From assembly GCF_010727325.1 (NCBI RefSeq), contig NZ_AP022565.1, forward strand, positions 2,294,001 to 2,358,000: a DNA stretch of 64,000 nucleotides. The letters run 5' to 3'. The position numbers and the translations under genes were made by a program. Under the pieces are notes generated by a model. The model saw nothing but the letters and a program-made list of their open reading frames with translations, had not been told where the DNA came from and did not search any database. Source of the stretch: Mycolicibacterium alvei (GTDB taxonomy: Bacteria > Actinomycetota > Actinomycetes > Mycobacteriales > Mycobacteriaceae). This document shows positions 19,558-28,239 of the stretch, one piece after another; position 1 is the stretch's first letter; each line of letters starts with the position of its first letter.

Positions 19558-19663
19558 CTGCCACCACCCATCCCGCACCTAGCCGTGCGACCGTAGTGGT
19601 TCGATCCTGTCAATCCACCCCGCGGTGTGCAGGGCTTCGGAGGAAATTTCCGCGACCGGCGGA

Positions 19664-20533
19664 TCAGTCGGAGTACTCGGCGACACCGTCGTCCAGCACC
19701 AGTCGGGCGTCGGCACCGTCGGGCCCGGCAGCCTCGGTGCGGAACACCGCCCGCCCCGGTTCGGTACGCCAGATCGACGTGGTCAACATCTCGCCCGGGA
19801 ACACCGGCGAACTGAACCGCGCTGCCACCGCATGGACCTTCGTGGCGTCGCCGCCACCGAGTTCGGCGACCAGCGCGCGCCCGGCCACCCCGTAGGTGCA
19901 CAGGCCGTGCAGGATCGGCTTCGGGAACCCGGCGAGATTCTGCGCGAACCACGGATCGCTGTGCAGCGGGTTGCGGTCCCCGGACAGCCGGTAGATCAGC
20001 GCCTGATCCTCACGGGTGGGCAGCGCCACCCGGGCGTCGGGTTCACGGTCGGGAATCTGCGGTGCCACCGGGCGCTGCCCGGGCTGCCCGCCGAATCCGC
20101 CTTCGCCCCGAATCACCACGGTGGTAAGGGTTTCCGCGACGACCTCGCCGCTGGCCGGATCGGTGCCGATGCCCCTGAGCATGACCACCGCGTTCTTGCC
20201 CTCACCCTTGTCCTGGATGTCGGCGACCTCGGAGACCACGCTGAGCTTTCCGGACGGGGGCAGCGGCCGATGCAGCCGGATCTCCTGGGAACCGTGCAGC
20301 AGCATGCCGAAGTTGAAGGTGCCGATCTTGAGCGCCGCCGGGAAGGCCGAGCAGGCGATCACCGCATAGGTCGGCAGCACCTGCTGTTCGATCTCATGGC
20401 TGTTCTCGGTGGTGAAGGCGAGATCATCGGTGCCCGCGCCGACGCCGAGGGCGTACAGCAGGGTGTCGCGGTCGGTCCATTCGAACGGAATCGGATCGGT
20501 GGTCTCGCCAACGGCGTCCGGATTGAGGGGCAT
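19664..20533 (-). CDS. htdY: (3R)-hydroxyacyl-thioester dehydratase, double hot-dog MaoC type (HtdY-like)
   Basis: The 289-residue protein has a divergent N-terminal hot-dog domain and a C-terminal MaoC domain carrying the hydratase-2 motif YRLSGDRNPLHSDP near residues 185-198, with catalytic Asp and His. It matches the eukaryotic-like hydratase 2 family and M. tuberculosis Rv3389c in length and position. It should hydrate trans-2-enoyl-CoA to (3R)-hydroxyacyl-CoA, or the reverse, in lipid metabolism. The ATG at 20533 is set by family comparison. TATCGT (20547-20542) lies eight bases upstream, so the mRNA may be leaderless. It diverges from acrA1, another acyl-CoA enzyme. Confidence 0.9.
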   Translation of the reverse strand: MPLNPDAVGETTDPIPFEWTDRDTLLYALGVGAGTDDLAFTTENSHEIEQQVLPTYAVIACSAFPAALKIGTFNFGMLLHGSQEIRLHRPLPPSGKLSVVSEVADIQDKGEGKNAVVMLRGIGTDPASGEVVAETLTTVVIRGEGGFGGQPGQRPVAPQIPDREPDARVALPTREDQALIYRLSGDRNPLHSDPWFAQNLAGFPKPILHGLCTYGVAGRALVAELGGGDATKVHAVAARFSSPVFPGEMLTTSIWRTEPGRAVFRTEAAGPDGADARLVLDDGVAEYSD

Positions 20534-20541
20534 GCGTGCCG

Positions 20542-20547
20542 ACGATA
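20542..20547 (-). promoter_or_regulatory. -10 box for htdY
   Basis: TATCGT on the minus strand fits TAnnnT and ends 8 bases before the htdY ATG. No Shine-Dalgarno sequence is visible between them. Confidence 0.45.
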
Positions 20548-20593
20548 GTTGAGTCGAACGCCCTTGTTGACGTTTGCCCGATCTAGGGCCACG

Positions 20594-22642
20594 ATGGCTC
20601 GCATGCGTTATGTCGTTACCGGCGGTACCGGGTTTATTGGCCGCCGAGTGATCACCCGGATCCTGTCCCGCGAACCCGGCGCCGAGGTGTGGGTGCTGGT
20701 ACGCCGTGAGTCGCTGACACGGTTCGAGCAGCTGGCCCAGAACTGGGATGAGCGAGTGAAACCGCTGGTCGGCGACCTGACCGAGGCAGGTCTCGGACTG
20801 TCCGACGCCGATATCGCCGAGTTGGGTGACGTCTCGCATGTGGTGCACTGCGCGGCCATCTACGACATGACGATCGGTGAATCCGAGCAACGGGCCGCGA
20901 ATGTGGAGGGCACTCGCGCGGTGATCGAGCTGGCCCGGCGCCTGGACGCCACGTTGCACCACGTGTCCTCGATCGCGGTGGCCGGCAACCACCGGGGTGT
21001 GTTCACCGAGGACGATTTCGACGTCGCCCAGGATCTGCCCACGCCGTATCACCAGACCAAGTTCGAGGCCGAACTGCTGGTGCGCTCGACACCGGGCCTG
21101 CGCTACCGGGTGTACCGACCGGCCGTCGTGGTCGGCGATTCGCAGACCGGCGAGATGGACAAGGTCGACGGGCCGTACTACTTCTTCGGCGTGCTGGCAC
21201 GGCTGGCGGCGCTGCCGAAGTTCACGCCGATGATGCTGCCCGACTCCGGCCGGACCAACGTGGTGCCGGTGGACTTCGTGGTCGACGCGATGGTCGCGCT
21301 CATGCACGTCGAAGGCAAGGACGGTGAGACCTTCCACCTCACCGCGCCGAAGACCATCGGACTGCGCGACATCTACCGCGGGGTGGCCGGCGAGGCCGGA
21401 CTGCCTCCGCTGCGCGGGTCACTGCCACGAGCCACCGCGGCACCGGTCCTGCAGGCGCGGGGGCGGGTCAAGGCGGTGCGCAACATCGTCGCCACCCAGC
21501 TGGGCATCCCCGGCGAGGTGCTCGACGTGGCCGAGCTGCGGCCGACCTTCACCGCGGACAACACCACCGCCGCGCTGCGCGGTACCGGGATCTCGGTTCC
21601 CGAATTCTGCACGTACGCACCGAAACTGTGGCGCTACTGGGCCCAGCAGCTCGATCCCGACCGGGCCCGGCGCGACGATCCGGCCGGCCCCCTGGTCGGC
21701 AAGCACGTCATCATCACCGGCGCCTCCAGCGGTATCGGCCGGGCTTCGGCCATCGCGGTCGCAGAACGCGGCGCCTGTGTCTTCGCGCTGGCCCGCAACG
21801 GTGAGGCGCTCGACGACCTGGTCGCCGAGATCCGTTCCTCCGGCGGCCAGGCCGGCGGAGAAATTCACGCATTCACCTGCGACGTCACCGATTCGGCATC
21901 GGTCGAGCACACCGTCAAGGACATCCTCGGCCGGTTCGGCCATGTCGACTATCTGGTGAACAACGCCGGTCGGTCCATCCGCCGGTCGGTGGTGAACTCG
22001 ACGGACCGCCTGCACGACTACGAACGGGTCATGGCGGTCAACTACTTCGGCTCGGTACGCATGGTGCTGGCGCTGCTGCCGCACTGGCGCGAGCGCCGGT
22101 TCGGCCACGTGGTCAACGTGTCCAGTGCGGGTGTGCAGGCCAACAGCCCGAAGTACAGTGCCTACCTCCCGTCCAAGGCCGCACTCGACGCCTTCTCCGA
22201 GGTGGTCGGCACCGAAACGCTCTCGGATCACGTCACTTTCACCAATATTCATATGCCCCTGGTGAAGACGCCGATGATCGCGCCGTCGCGCAAGCTCAAC
22301 CCCGTACCGCCGATCTCGGCCGAACATGCCGCGGCCATGGTGGTGCGCGGCCTGGTCGACAAACCGGCCCGGATCGACACCCCGCTGGGCACCGTCGCCG
22401 ATTTCGGTCATTACCTGACCCCGAAACTGTCCCGCCGCGTTCTGCATCAGCTGTATCTGGGCTATCCGGACTCCGCGGCCGCGCAGGGTCAGATCGGCGA
22501 GAGCCCGCAGGGGACGACAGGCGAACCGACCCAGCGGCAGCCGAAGCGACCGGTCCGCAGCGTCCGCACCCTGCGGTTCCCGCGTGCGGTCGCCCGCCCG
22601 GTCAAGCGGGCGGTGCGGTTGGTGCCCGGCGTGCACTGGTAG
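20594..22642 (+). CDS. acrA1: Fused acyl-CoA reductase / short-chain dehydrogenase (AcrA1-like)
   Basis: About 680 residues in two Rossmann halves. The N-terminal half is an extended SDR / fatty acyl reductase (GGTGFIG near residue 10; catalytic YHQTK motif near 155). The C-terminal half from ~residue 370 is a classical SDR (GASSGIG; NNAG; active-site YSAYLPSK). A basic tail ends the protein. Such fusions reduce acyl-CoA or acyl-thioesters to aldehyde or alcohol with NADPH and are linked to mycobacterial wax or mycolate-related lipids. The M. tuberculosis counterpart Rv3391 begins near MRYVV, so ATG 20603 is a possible alternative start. Confidence 0.88.
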   Translation: MARMRYVVTGGTGFIGRRVITRILSREPGAEVWVLVRRESLTRFEQLAQNWDERVKPLVGDLTEAGLGLSDADIAELGDVSHVVHCAAIYDMTIGESEQRAANVEGTRAVIELARRLDATLHHVSSIAVAGNHRGVFTEDDFDVAQDLPTPYHQTKFEAELLVRSTPGLRYRVYRPAVVVGDSQTGEMDKVDGPYYFFGVLARLAALPKFTPMMLPDSGRTNVVPVDFVVDAMVALMHVEGKDGETFHLTAPKTIGLRDIYRGVAGEAGLPPLRGSLPRATAAPVLQARGRVKAVRNIVATQLGIPGEVLDVAELRPTFTADNTTAALRGTGISVPEFCTYAPKLWRYWAQQLDPDRARRDDPAGPLVGKHVIITGASSGIGRASAIAVAERGACVFALARNGEALDDLVAEIRSSGGQAGGEIHAFTCDVTDSASVEHTVKDILGRFGHVDYLVNNAGRSIRRSVVNSTDRLHDYERVMAVNYFGSVRMVLALLPHWRERRFGHVVNVSSAGVQANSPKYSAYLPSKAALDAFSEVVGTETLSDHVTFTNIHMPLVKTPMIAPSRKLNPVPPISAEHAAAMVVRGLVDKPARIDTPLGTVADFGHYLTPKLSRRVLHQLYLGYPDSAAAQGQIGESPQGTTGEPTQRQPKRPVRSVRTLRFPRAVARPVKRAVRLVPGVHW

Positions 22643-22654
22643 CCGATTCGGTCC

Positions 22655-22660
22655 TATCGT
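22655..22660 (+). promoter_or_regulatory. -10 box of a leaderless promoter for iunH
   Basis: TATCGT ends seven bases before the GTG start at 22668. The box lies in the 25-base gap after acrA1, so iunH can be transcribed separately from acrA1. Confidence 0.5.
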
Positions 22661-22667
22661 TGGTGTC

Positions 22668-23714
22668 GTGACGACACCGCCAGCGCCCGTGTTCGCCGAC
22701 GTCGACACCGGTGTCGACGACGCGATGGCGCTGGCGTATCTGCTGGCCAGCCCGGAAGCCGAGGTGGTCGGTATCGCCTCGACCGCGGGAAATGTTCCGG
22801 TACAACAGGTCTGCACCAACAACCTGGGTCTGCTGGAGCTGTGCGGGGTGACCGGGATCCCGGTCTCCAAGGGGGCCGAGCGCCCGTTGGTCGCACCGTT
22901 GCGCACGGCCGAGGACACTCACGGGCCACAGGGCCTGGGATACGCGCAGTTGCCCGACAGCGACCGACTACTCACCGCGCACGACGCCGCGCAGGCCTGG
23001 GTCCGCGCCGCACGCGCGCACCCGGGTGAATTGATCGGGTTGGCCACCGGGCCGCTGACCAACCTGGCACTGGCCATGCGCGCCGAACCCAGCCTGCCCA
23101 AGCTGCTGCGCCGCCTGGTGATCATGGGCGGGGCCTTCGACTACCGAGGCAACACCACACCGGTGTCGGAGTGGAACATCAGCGTCGACCCCGAATCTGC
23201 CGCCGAGGTGTTCGGCGGCTGGAACGCCGCCTGGGATCTCGGTGATGCCACCCATATGCCAATCATGCTGGGCCTCAACCTCACCGAGAACATCGCGATG
23301 ACACCTGCGTTACTGAACCGACTTGCGGCCGCGGCCGGGTCACCGTCGGCGCCGATGAGCGTGCTCGACGAGCGGGGTACGCGGTCTTCGGCGGACAACC
23401 CGTTGATCCGCGTCCTGGAGGACGCCATGCGGTTCTACTTCGAGTTCCACTTCGACACCGGCGACGGGTATCTGGCGCATCTGCACGATCCGCTGGCCGC
23501 CGCGGTCGCGCTGGACCCGGAGTTGGTGAGCTACCGGGAAACCACGGTCGATGTCGAGCTGAGCGGCACCCTGACCCGCGGCATGACGGTGGCCGACTGG
23601 CGCGGACACTGGGGCCGTCCACCCAATGCCCTCGTCGGCACCGAGGTCGACCCGACGGTGTTCTTCGACCGGTTCATCAACCGGGTCGGGGAGTTCGCGC
23701 AGCGCCTGAGCTGA
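22668..23714 (+). CDS. iunH: Inosine-uridine-type nucleoside hydrolase
   Basis: The 348-residue protein has the calcium-binding N-terminal signature DVDTGVDDAMA at residues ~10-20, the middle motif NISVDPESAA and a C-terminal HDPLAAAVAL motif carrying the catalytic-site His/Asp. These enzymes cleave the N-glycosidic bond of ribonucleosides for base salvage. The position between acrA1 and imuB is the same as Rv3393. It starts at GTG 22668 with a TATCGT box seven bases upstream and no ribosome site. Its stop lies seven bases from the convergent imuB stop. Confidence 0.92.
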   Translation: MTTPPAPVFADVDTGVDDAMALAYLLASPEAEVVGIASTAGNVPVQQVCTNNLGLLELCGVTGIPVSKGAERPLVAPLRTAEDTHGPQGLGYAQLPDSDRLLTAHDAAQAWVRAARAHPGELIGLATGPLTNLALAMRAEPSLPKLLRRLVIMGGAFDYRGNTTPVSEWNISVDPESAAEVFGGWNAAWDLGDATHMPIMLGLNLTENIAMTPALLNRLAAAAGSPSAPMSVLDERGTRSSADNPLIRVLEDAMRFYFEFHFDTGDGYLAHLHDPLAAAVALDPELVSYRETTVDVELSGTLTRGMTVADWRGHWGRPPNALVGTEVDPTVFFDRFINRVGEFAQRLS

Positions 23715-23721
23715 CCGTGCC

Positions 23722-25308
23722 TCATTCATAGGCGCCCTCCAGATACCACCGGCGCTGCCGGTAACACAGCAGCAGAGCGAGATCGTCTTCGTCCCGGTCT
23801 CCAGAGCCCAGCAGCACCTGGGCCCGCGCCGTGCGCCCGGCTCCCCGATTCTCCGGATCCCACCACCGCTCGTCGACCGGCCACGGCCCCGCCCACCAGC
23901 GCAGCCTGCCGTCACGGCGGCCGGCGCCGGCCAGCTGCGCCGGATCGGCCGAGAACAACCCACGGCTGGTGACCCGGACCGGATTTCCTTGCACATCAAG
24001 CAATTCCACCGGGTCATCGAGCAGTACGGTCGGTGAGGGCTCGGGCAACTGGCCGGGCCAGGGCTGGCGCGGGTCGGCTCGCGGCACCGGCTCGTCTCCC
24101 AACGGCGTGAGGGTAATGCGCTCGGCAGGACCGCGCCCTCCACTGAGCACCGGAACCTGTACCGCTTCCGGGCCGAGCAGCCCCTGCACCCGCAACAGCG
24201 CGCGCCGGGCCCGCAGCCGATCCTCCTCCCCCAGCCCGCCCCACAACGGCAATTGCAGCGCCGATGCCGAGACCACCTCCACCGGGCGCAGGCGCAGCAT
24301 GACGAGGGGCGCACTAGGCCGATCAATGGTGCGGCGGTTCAGCCAGCCGTCCAGCTGCCAACGCACCCGGTCGGCGGTGGCATCCTCGGTCAGTGGCTCG
24401 GCACACCGCCAGACCCGTTCCAGCTCTTCACCGTTGGCGGTGAGGGCGTGGATGGCCAACCGGGTACAGCCCACCCCGGACGCCTCCAGATGACGGTGCA
24501 GATCACCGGCCAGGGACCGTCCGGCGAAGGCTGCCGCGTCCACCCTTTCGATCGGCGGGTCACAGTTCATCACCGCATCGAGTTCGGTGGCCGGATCTCG
24601 TCCGGAGGGACCCCGGTCCGGCTCCCCGCAGGCGAACCGGTGCGCCGTCACCGCGTCGGCCCCGAACCGGGAGGCGACATCGGTGCGGGACAACTCGGCG
24701 AACTGCCCGAGAGTTCGGATACCCATCCGCCACAACAGGTCTGCCAGTTCCTCGCGGCCGGGGGCGGCCAGGGCGGGTTCGGTGGACAGCTGCCGGATCG
24801 ACAACCCGGACAGAAACCGTGCATCGTTCCCAGGTTCGACGATGCACCCCGCCCGGGCGGCGAAGACCGCGGTGGAAAGTTGATCGGCGATACCGACCTG
24901 GCATTCGGCCCCCGCCGCGGCGACGGCGTCGATCAATCGTTCGGCCGCAACCGGTTCGGATCCGAAGTACCGCGCCGCGCCGCGCACCGAGAGCACCAGC
25001 AATCCCGGACGCAGCACCTCGGCGCGCGGCACCAGATCGTCGACGGCAAGCGTCACGTTCTCGAAATGACGGGCGTCCCTGGCCGGGTCGGCGGTGACGA
25101 CATGCAGTTGCGGACACCGGGCCTGAGCCTCGCGCCGGCGCAGGCCGCGCCGGACCCCGACCGCACGTGCCGACGCCGAGCAGGCGATCACCCGGTTGGC
25201 CAGAGTGACCGCGACCGGCACCGTCGAGGTCAAACCTGCCGCCGTCGCCGCGGCCACTGCCGGCCAGTCCATGCACCAGAGGGCCAGCACCCTGGAATCC
25301 GCAGGCAC
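23722..25308 (-). CDS. imuB: ImuB, catalytically inactive Y-family polymerase-like mutasome hub
   Basis: The 528 residues follow the Y-family polymerase layout. Where active enzymes have the S-(I/V)-D-E catalytic carboxylates, this protein reads LLVLSVRGAARYFG, so Asp and Glu are missing, as known for ImuB. The beta-clamp-binding motif QLPLWG falls at residues 352-357, the same numbering I recall for the M. tuberculosis protein. A long C-terminal region mediates contacts with DnaE2 and ImuA'. It starts at GTG 25308, three bases after the imuA' stop, so both form one SOS operon. No truncation is seen. Confidence 0.93.
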   Translation of the reverse strand: MPADSRVLALWCMDWPAVAAATAAGLTSTVPVAVTLANRVIACSASARAVGVRRGLRRREAQARCPQLHVVTADPARDARHFENVTLAVDDLVPRAEVLRPGLLVLSVRGAARYFGSEPVAAERLIDAVAAAGAECQVGIADQLSTAVFAARAGCIVEPGNDARFLSGLSIRQLSTEPALAAPGREELADLLWRMGIRTLGQFAELSRTDVASRFGADAVTAHRFACGEPDRGPSGRDPATELDAVMNCDPPIERVDAAAFAGRSLAGDLHRHLEASGVGCTRLAIHALTANGEELERVWRCAEPLTEDATADRVRWQLDGWLNRRTIDRPSAPLVMLRLRPVEVVSASALQLPLWGGLGEEDRLRARRALLRVQGLLGPEAVQVPVLSGGRGPAERITLTPLGDEPVPRADPRQPWPGQLPEPSPTVLLDDPVELLDVQGNPVRVTSRGLFSADPAQLAGAGRRDGRLRWWAGPWPVDERWWDPENRGAGRTARAQVLLGSGDRDEDDLALLLCYRQRRWYLEGAYE

Positions 25309-25311
25309 GAG

Positions 25312-26019
25312 CTATCCACCTGCCGCACAAGATGATCCGATGCCCCGTCCCCGGGCACGCATGGCCAGCCGGACTCGGCTGATCCGGCCTCGTCCGGGCG
25401 TCGGGATGTCCTGGCCGGCACCGGCCACCTCATAACCACATACCCGGGCCTCCAGCCGAGCCGATGCGCCCTGCCAGTCACCGTCGACGATCAGCAGGGT
25501 GCAGCCTTTCTGCCGGGCCCGCGCCACCATCACCCTGGCCCGGCTCGGCGGAACCGAACGTCCACCCAGCCCGAGCACCACCAGATCCATCCCATCCATC
25601 AGCACCGAGGCCACCTCGACAGGATCGGCACCCGGATCGGGGATAACCGCGAGCCGGCTCAGATCGGCGCCCATCTCCACCGCGGCCAGCAGGCCGACAT
25701 CGGGTTGGCCGATGATCACCGCATGCCCGCCCGCGGCCGTCACCGCCGCCACCATGCCCAGCGACAGTGACCGGGCACCCGCCGCCACTGCGACAGACCC
25801 ACGCGGCAGCGTCGTCGGCAGGCCCTCCGGCAACGCCTCAACCAGCGTTTCAGAGGGATCCAGCAAAGATTCCGGAGCCGGGATCACGGTTTCTGACCGG
25901 GGTGCACCGCGATGCGCGGGGCCCACCTTCCCTGACACCGAGGCAATCTTGCGACGGAGGTGTTCGACCTGTTCAGAGCGGGTAAGCAGGTGCAAATCAC
26001 GTTCTGCCGCAACAGTCAC
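25312..26019 (-). CDS. imuA': ImuA' mutasome subunit
   Basis: The 235-residue protein is the first gene of the imuA'-imuB operon and corresponds to Rv3395c. It has a RecA-like core without clear Walker residues ([28 protein letters not shown] near 75-100, then MDLVVLGLG near 155) and a C-terminal extension. ImuA' is essential for ImuB/DnaE2-dependent mutagenesis, probably through protein contacts. I placed the start at GTG 26019, with GGGAGGT seven bases upstream. The longer frame from 26091 would run through the SOS box. Confidence 0.9.
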   Translation of the reverse strand: MTVAAERDLHLLTRSEQVEHLRRKIASVSGKVGPAHRGAPRSETVIPAPESLLDPSETLVEALPEGLPTTLPRGSVAVAAGARSLSLGMVAAVTAAGGHAVIIGQPDVGLLAAVEMGADLSRLAVIPDPGADPVEVASVLMDGMDLVVLGLGGRSVPPSRARVMVARARQKGCTLLIVDGDWQGASARLEARVCGYEVAGAGQDIPTPGRGRISRVRLAMRARGRGIGSSCAAGG

Positions 26020-26055
26020 AACAACACCTCCCGCACCATCCGCATTCCATCGTGT

Positions 26056-26071
26056 TCGAATATACGTTCGA
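26056..26071. promoter_or_regulatory. LexA SOS box of imuA'-imuB
   Basis: TCGAATATACGTTCGA matches TCGAAC-N4-GTTCGA except for one base in the left arm. It lies 36 bases upstream of the imuA' GTG on the minus strand, as expected for a LexA-controlled promoter. Confidence 0.9.
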
Positions 26072-26179
26072 TCACTTGAGTAAACACCCACCCCCCGACA
26101 GCGTCAAGCTGCGGGCGGCAGCCGCCGACCCGGGCGCGGGACCGGCCGAAATGGCTCTGCGACCGGGCGAACCTTCAGT

Positions 26180-26185
26180 TAGAGT
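26180..26185 (+). promoter_or_regulatory. Candidate -10 box shared with the paralogous lipoprotein gene
   Basis: TAGAGT sits in GTTAGAGTTCG, which recurs almost unchanged (GTTAGAGTTTG) upstream of the second lipoprotein gene at 30221-30231. The leader just before each start codon (GGGGACAGTGAGGAC) is also shared. This conservation outside the coding sequence supports a real promoter and leader, although no clear -35 box is seen. Confidence 0.4.
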
Positions 26186-26310
26186 TCGTTGACCAGAACC
26201 CACTTCGGGATGGGACTGGCCACGACTTTGCGTTACAGGTGGTGGGAATCCACCGCGATTCGCCGAAGACCAGAGTTCTGTGACAGCACGGGGACAGTGA
26301 GGACAACATC

Positions 26311-26589
26311 ATGAAGTCAGGGCAGTTGACGCGCCGACTCACCGTCATCGCGGGCGGCGCGGCAGTCATCGGGATGATCTCGTTCACCGCGGCATGCGGC
26401 ACCGAGGAGCAGAAGGGTCCCGAGACCACCACACCGACCACGACGACTACCACCACCACGCCGGCCACCCCCGCCCCGCCGCCTCCGATCGAGCCGACCG
26501 AGAAGTCGATCAACCCCACCGGCGGCAACCTGTTCACGCCCGGCGTGAAGGCGCCTCCGGCCCCGACCGCGGTTCCCGGCGACAACTAG
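26311..26589 (+). CDS. Small Thr/Pro-rich lipoprotein (copy 1)
   Basis: A 92-residue precursor with a basic N-terminus, a hydrophobic core and lipobox FTAAC, so Cys30 would be lipidated. The mature part is only ~60 residues with a (T)n/PAPPPP low-complexity stretch, then a short tail NLFTPGVKAPP. It is paralogous to the gene at 30293, including its leader (GTGAGGAC before the ATG). The 30-base gap to the sedolisin gene suggests an operon. The Thr/Pro run looks like a glycosylated spacer. No function is known to me. Confidence 0.8.
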   Translation: MKSGQLTRRLTVIAGGAAVIGMISFTAACGTEEQKGPETTTPTTTTTTTTPATPAPPPPIEPTEKSINPTGGNLFTPGVKAPPAPTAVPGDN

Positions 26590-26619
26590 ACGCGGAGCGC
26601 AGAAAGTCGGTCGCTCGCC

Positions 26620-28239
26620 ATGGCCGGGATGAACATCGCCTCCGGGCGGGCGTTACTGGCAGTGATCCTGTTCAGCGCCCTGCTGGTCTCCGACCTGCGG
26701 ACCGTGCCCACCCCGGACGGCACGGTGTACGGACCTACTCACATCACCGGTCCGTACGCCCAACTACTTTCTGCCTCAACCGATCTCGGACCAGCCGCGT
26801 ACAGCTCGGCACAGCTCACCATGACACTGCACAGCGCCGCCCGACCCGCTGAACTGTTCAGCTGGGCCGAGCAGCATTCACTGTCGATCCGGTGGCGGCC
26901 CGGCGATACCTGGGCGATCGCCGAAGGCCGGTCCGCAGACCTGGCAACCGCTTTCGGAGTGGACATCCATGACTACCGGGGCCGGCGCGGTCAGGATTTC
27001 TACGCTTCACCACAGCAGCCGTCGATACCCCAGCGGTTGTCCGGGGAGGTCACCGGGGTCGGTCGCATCCTGGGCTATACGCCGTACCGGATGTCGCTGC
27101 CGGATCTTCGTAACCTGCCGACCGATGTTCCGGACCAGGGGTTGACGCCACAGGGGGTGCGCAACACCTACAACCTCGCCAATCTCGCGGACCAGGGGTT
27201 CACCGGCAAGGGCACCACCATCGTGTTCTTCGCGTTCGACGGCTTCGATCAGGCCGACCTGGACACTTTCGCAACCACCTTCGGGCTTCCGAGGTTCACA
27301 CCGGTCGTGGTCGGCGGGCAACCGAGTGCCCCACACGGCGAGACCACCATGGATCTGCAGATCGCCCATGCCATCGCCCCGGATGCACAGAAGGTTGTGG
27401 TCAATGCCCGGCCGACAGTCCAGGGTGACGGCGCCTACGAGAAGATCGGGAAGATGCTCGAGTCCGCGGACCAGCAGTTTCCCGGTGCAGTGTGGAGCTT
27501 CTCGATCGGTTGGGGCTGCGACAAGCTGATCACCGCCGCCGATCTCGCCCCGGTCCGCTCGGCCCTGTCCACGGCACATTCCCACGGCACCACCGCATTC
27601 GACGCCAGCGGCGATCTGGCGGGTCTGGAATGCAAAGGCGGACAGGACTGGTCCTCTGCACCCGGCGAAGATGACATCGGCCTGGACTCGGTGGCCTCCC
27701 TTCCGGAGATGACCGGTGTCGGCGGCACCACGCTGTCCACCGACGCCCACGGCGGCTGGCTGGCCGAGCAGGCCTGGTTCGATGTCCCGCTGTCACAGGG
27801 CACCGGCGGTGGCGTCTCGGCGATCTTCGACCGCCCCGAGTGGCAGCGCGATGTGTCTGCGCCCGGCGGCAGCGCCGGGCGGCGGCTGACCCCGGATGTG
27901 GCCGCAGTGGCCGACCCCTTCACCGGCGTGAAAATCGTGCTGGACAACCAGGTTCTGGTGGGAGGCGGCACATCGCAGTCCGCACCGTTGTGGGCCGGGA
28001 TGGCCGCAGTGATGAATCAGTACCTGATCGCCAACGGCGGCCGTGCGCTCGGCGACCTCAACCCGCTGCTGTACAAGATCGCCTCGGGCGCCCCGCTTCC
28101 GGCTTTCCGTGACGTCAACCTCGGCGGCAACGCGGTGTCCACCGCTTCGCCCGGATACGACCTGGTGACCGGGCTGGGCACACCCGACGTGGAGAACCTC
28201 GCCAAGAACATTCTTGACCTGCAGAAGGCACACCGATGA
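26620..28239 (+). CDS. Sedolisin (S53) serine-carboxyl peptidase with pro-domain
   Basis: The 539-residue preproenzyme has an N-terminal hydrophobic segment (ALLAVILFSALLV), so it is exported or membrane-anchored. A pro-kumamolisin-type activation domain covers ~40-165. The catalytic domain keeps Glu241 and Asp245 (ETTMD), oxyanion Asp332 (ASGD) and Ser452 (GGGTSQSAP). The C-terminal calcium site is present (DVNLGGN, then GYDLVTGLGTPD). S53 enzymes act at acid pH and mature by self-cleavage. Its stop overlaps the next gene by four bases (ATGA). With the lipoprotein before it and the membrane zinc-ribbon protein after it, it forms an apparent four-gene operon. Confidence 0.88.
   Translation: MAGMNIASGRALLAVILFSALLVSDLRTVPTPDGTVYGPTHITGPYAQLLSASTDLGPAAYSSAQLTMTLHSAARPAELFSWAEQHSLSIRWRPGDTWAIAEGRSADLATAFGVDIHDYRGRRGQDFYASPQQPSIPQRLSGEVTGVGRILGYTPYRMSLPDLRNLPTDVPDQGLTPQGVRNTYNLANLADQGFTGKGTTIVFFAFDGFDQADLDTFATTFGLPRFTPVVVGGQPSAPHGETTMDLQIAHAIAPDAQKVVVNARPTVQGDGAYEKIGKMLESADQQFPGAVWSFSIGWGCDKLITAADLAPVRSALSTAHSHGTTAFDASGDLAGLECKGGQDWSSAPGEDDIGLDSVASLPEMTGVGGTTLSTDAHGGWLAEQAWFDVPLSQGTGGGVSAIFDRPEWQRDVSAPGGSAGRRLTPDVAAVADPFTGVKIVLDNQVLVGGGTSQSAPLWAGMAAVMNQYLIANGGRALGDLNPLLYKIASGAPLPAFRDVNLGGNAVSTASPGYDLVTGLGTPDVENLAKNILDLQKAHR

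Noticed and set aside
21419..22918. 499-residue minus-strand frame opposite acrA1
   Set aside because: Antisense shadow produced by high GC at third positions; acrA1 has both SDR motifs.
26019..26091. Longer ImuA' start at 26091
   Set aside because: It would place the LexA box inside the coding sequence; the GTG at 26019 has a good ribosome site.
26430..26480. Thr-codon run in lipoprotein 1 as a possible phase-variable microsatellite
   Set aside because: Codons are mixed (ACC/ACG/ACT/ACA) and encode a Thr/Pro linker; not a pure short tandem repeat.
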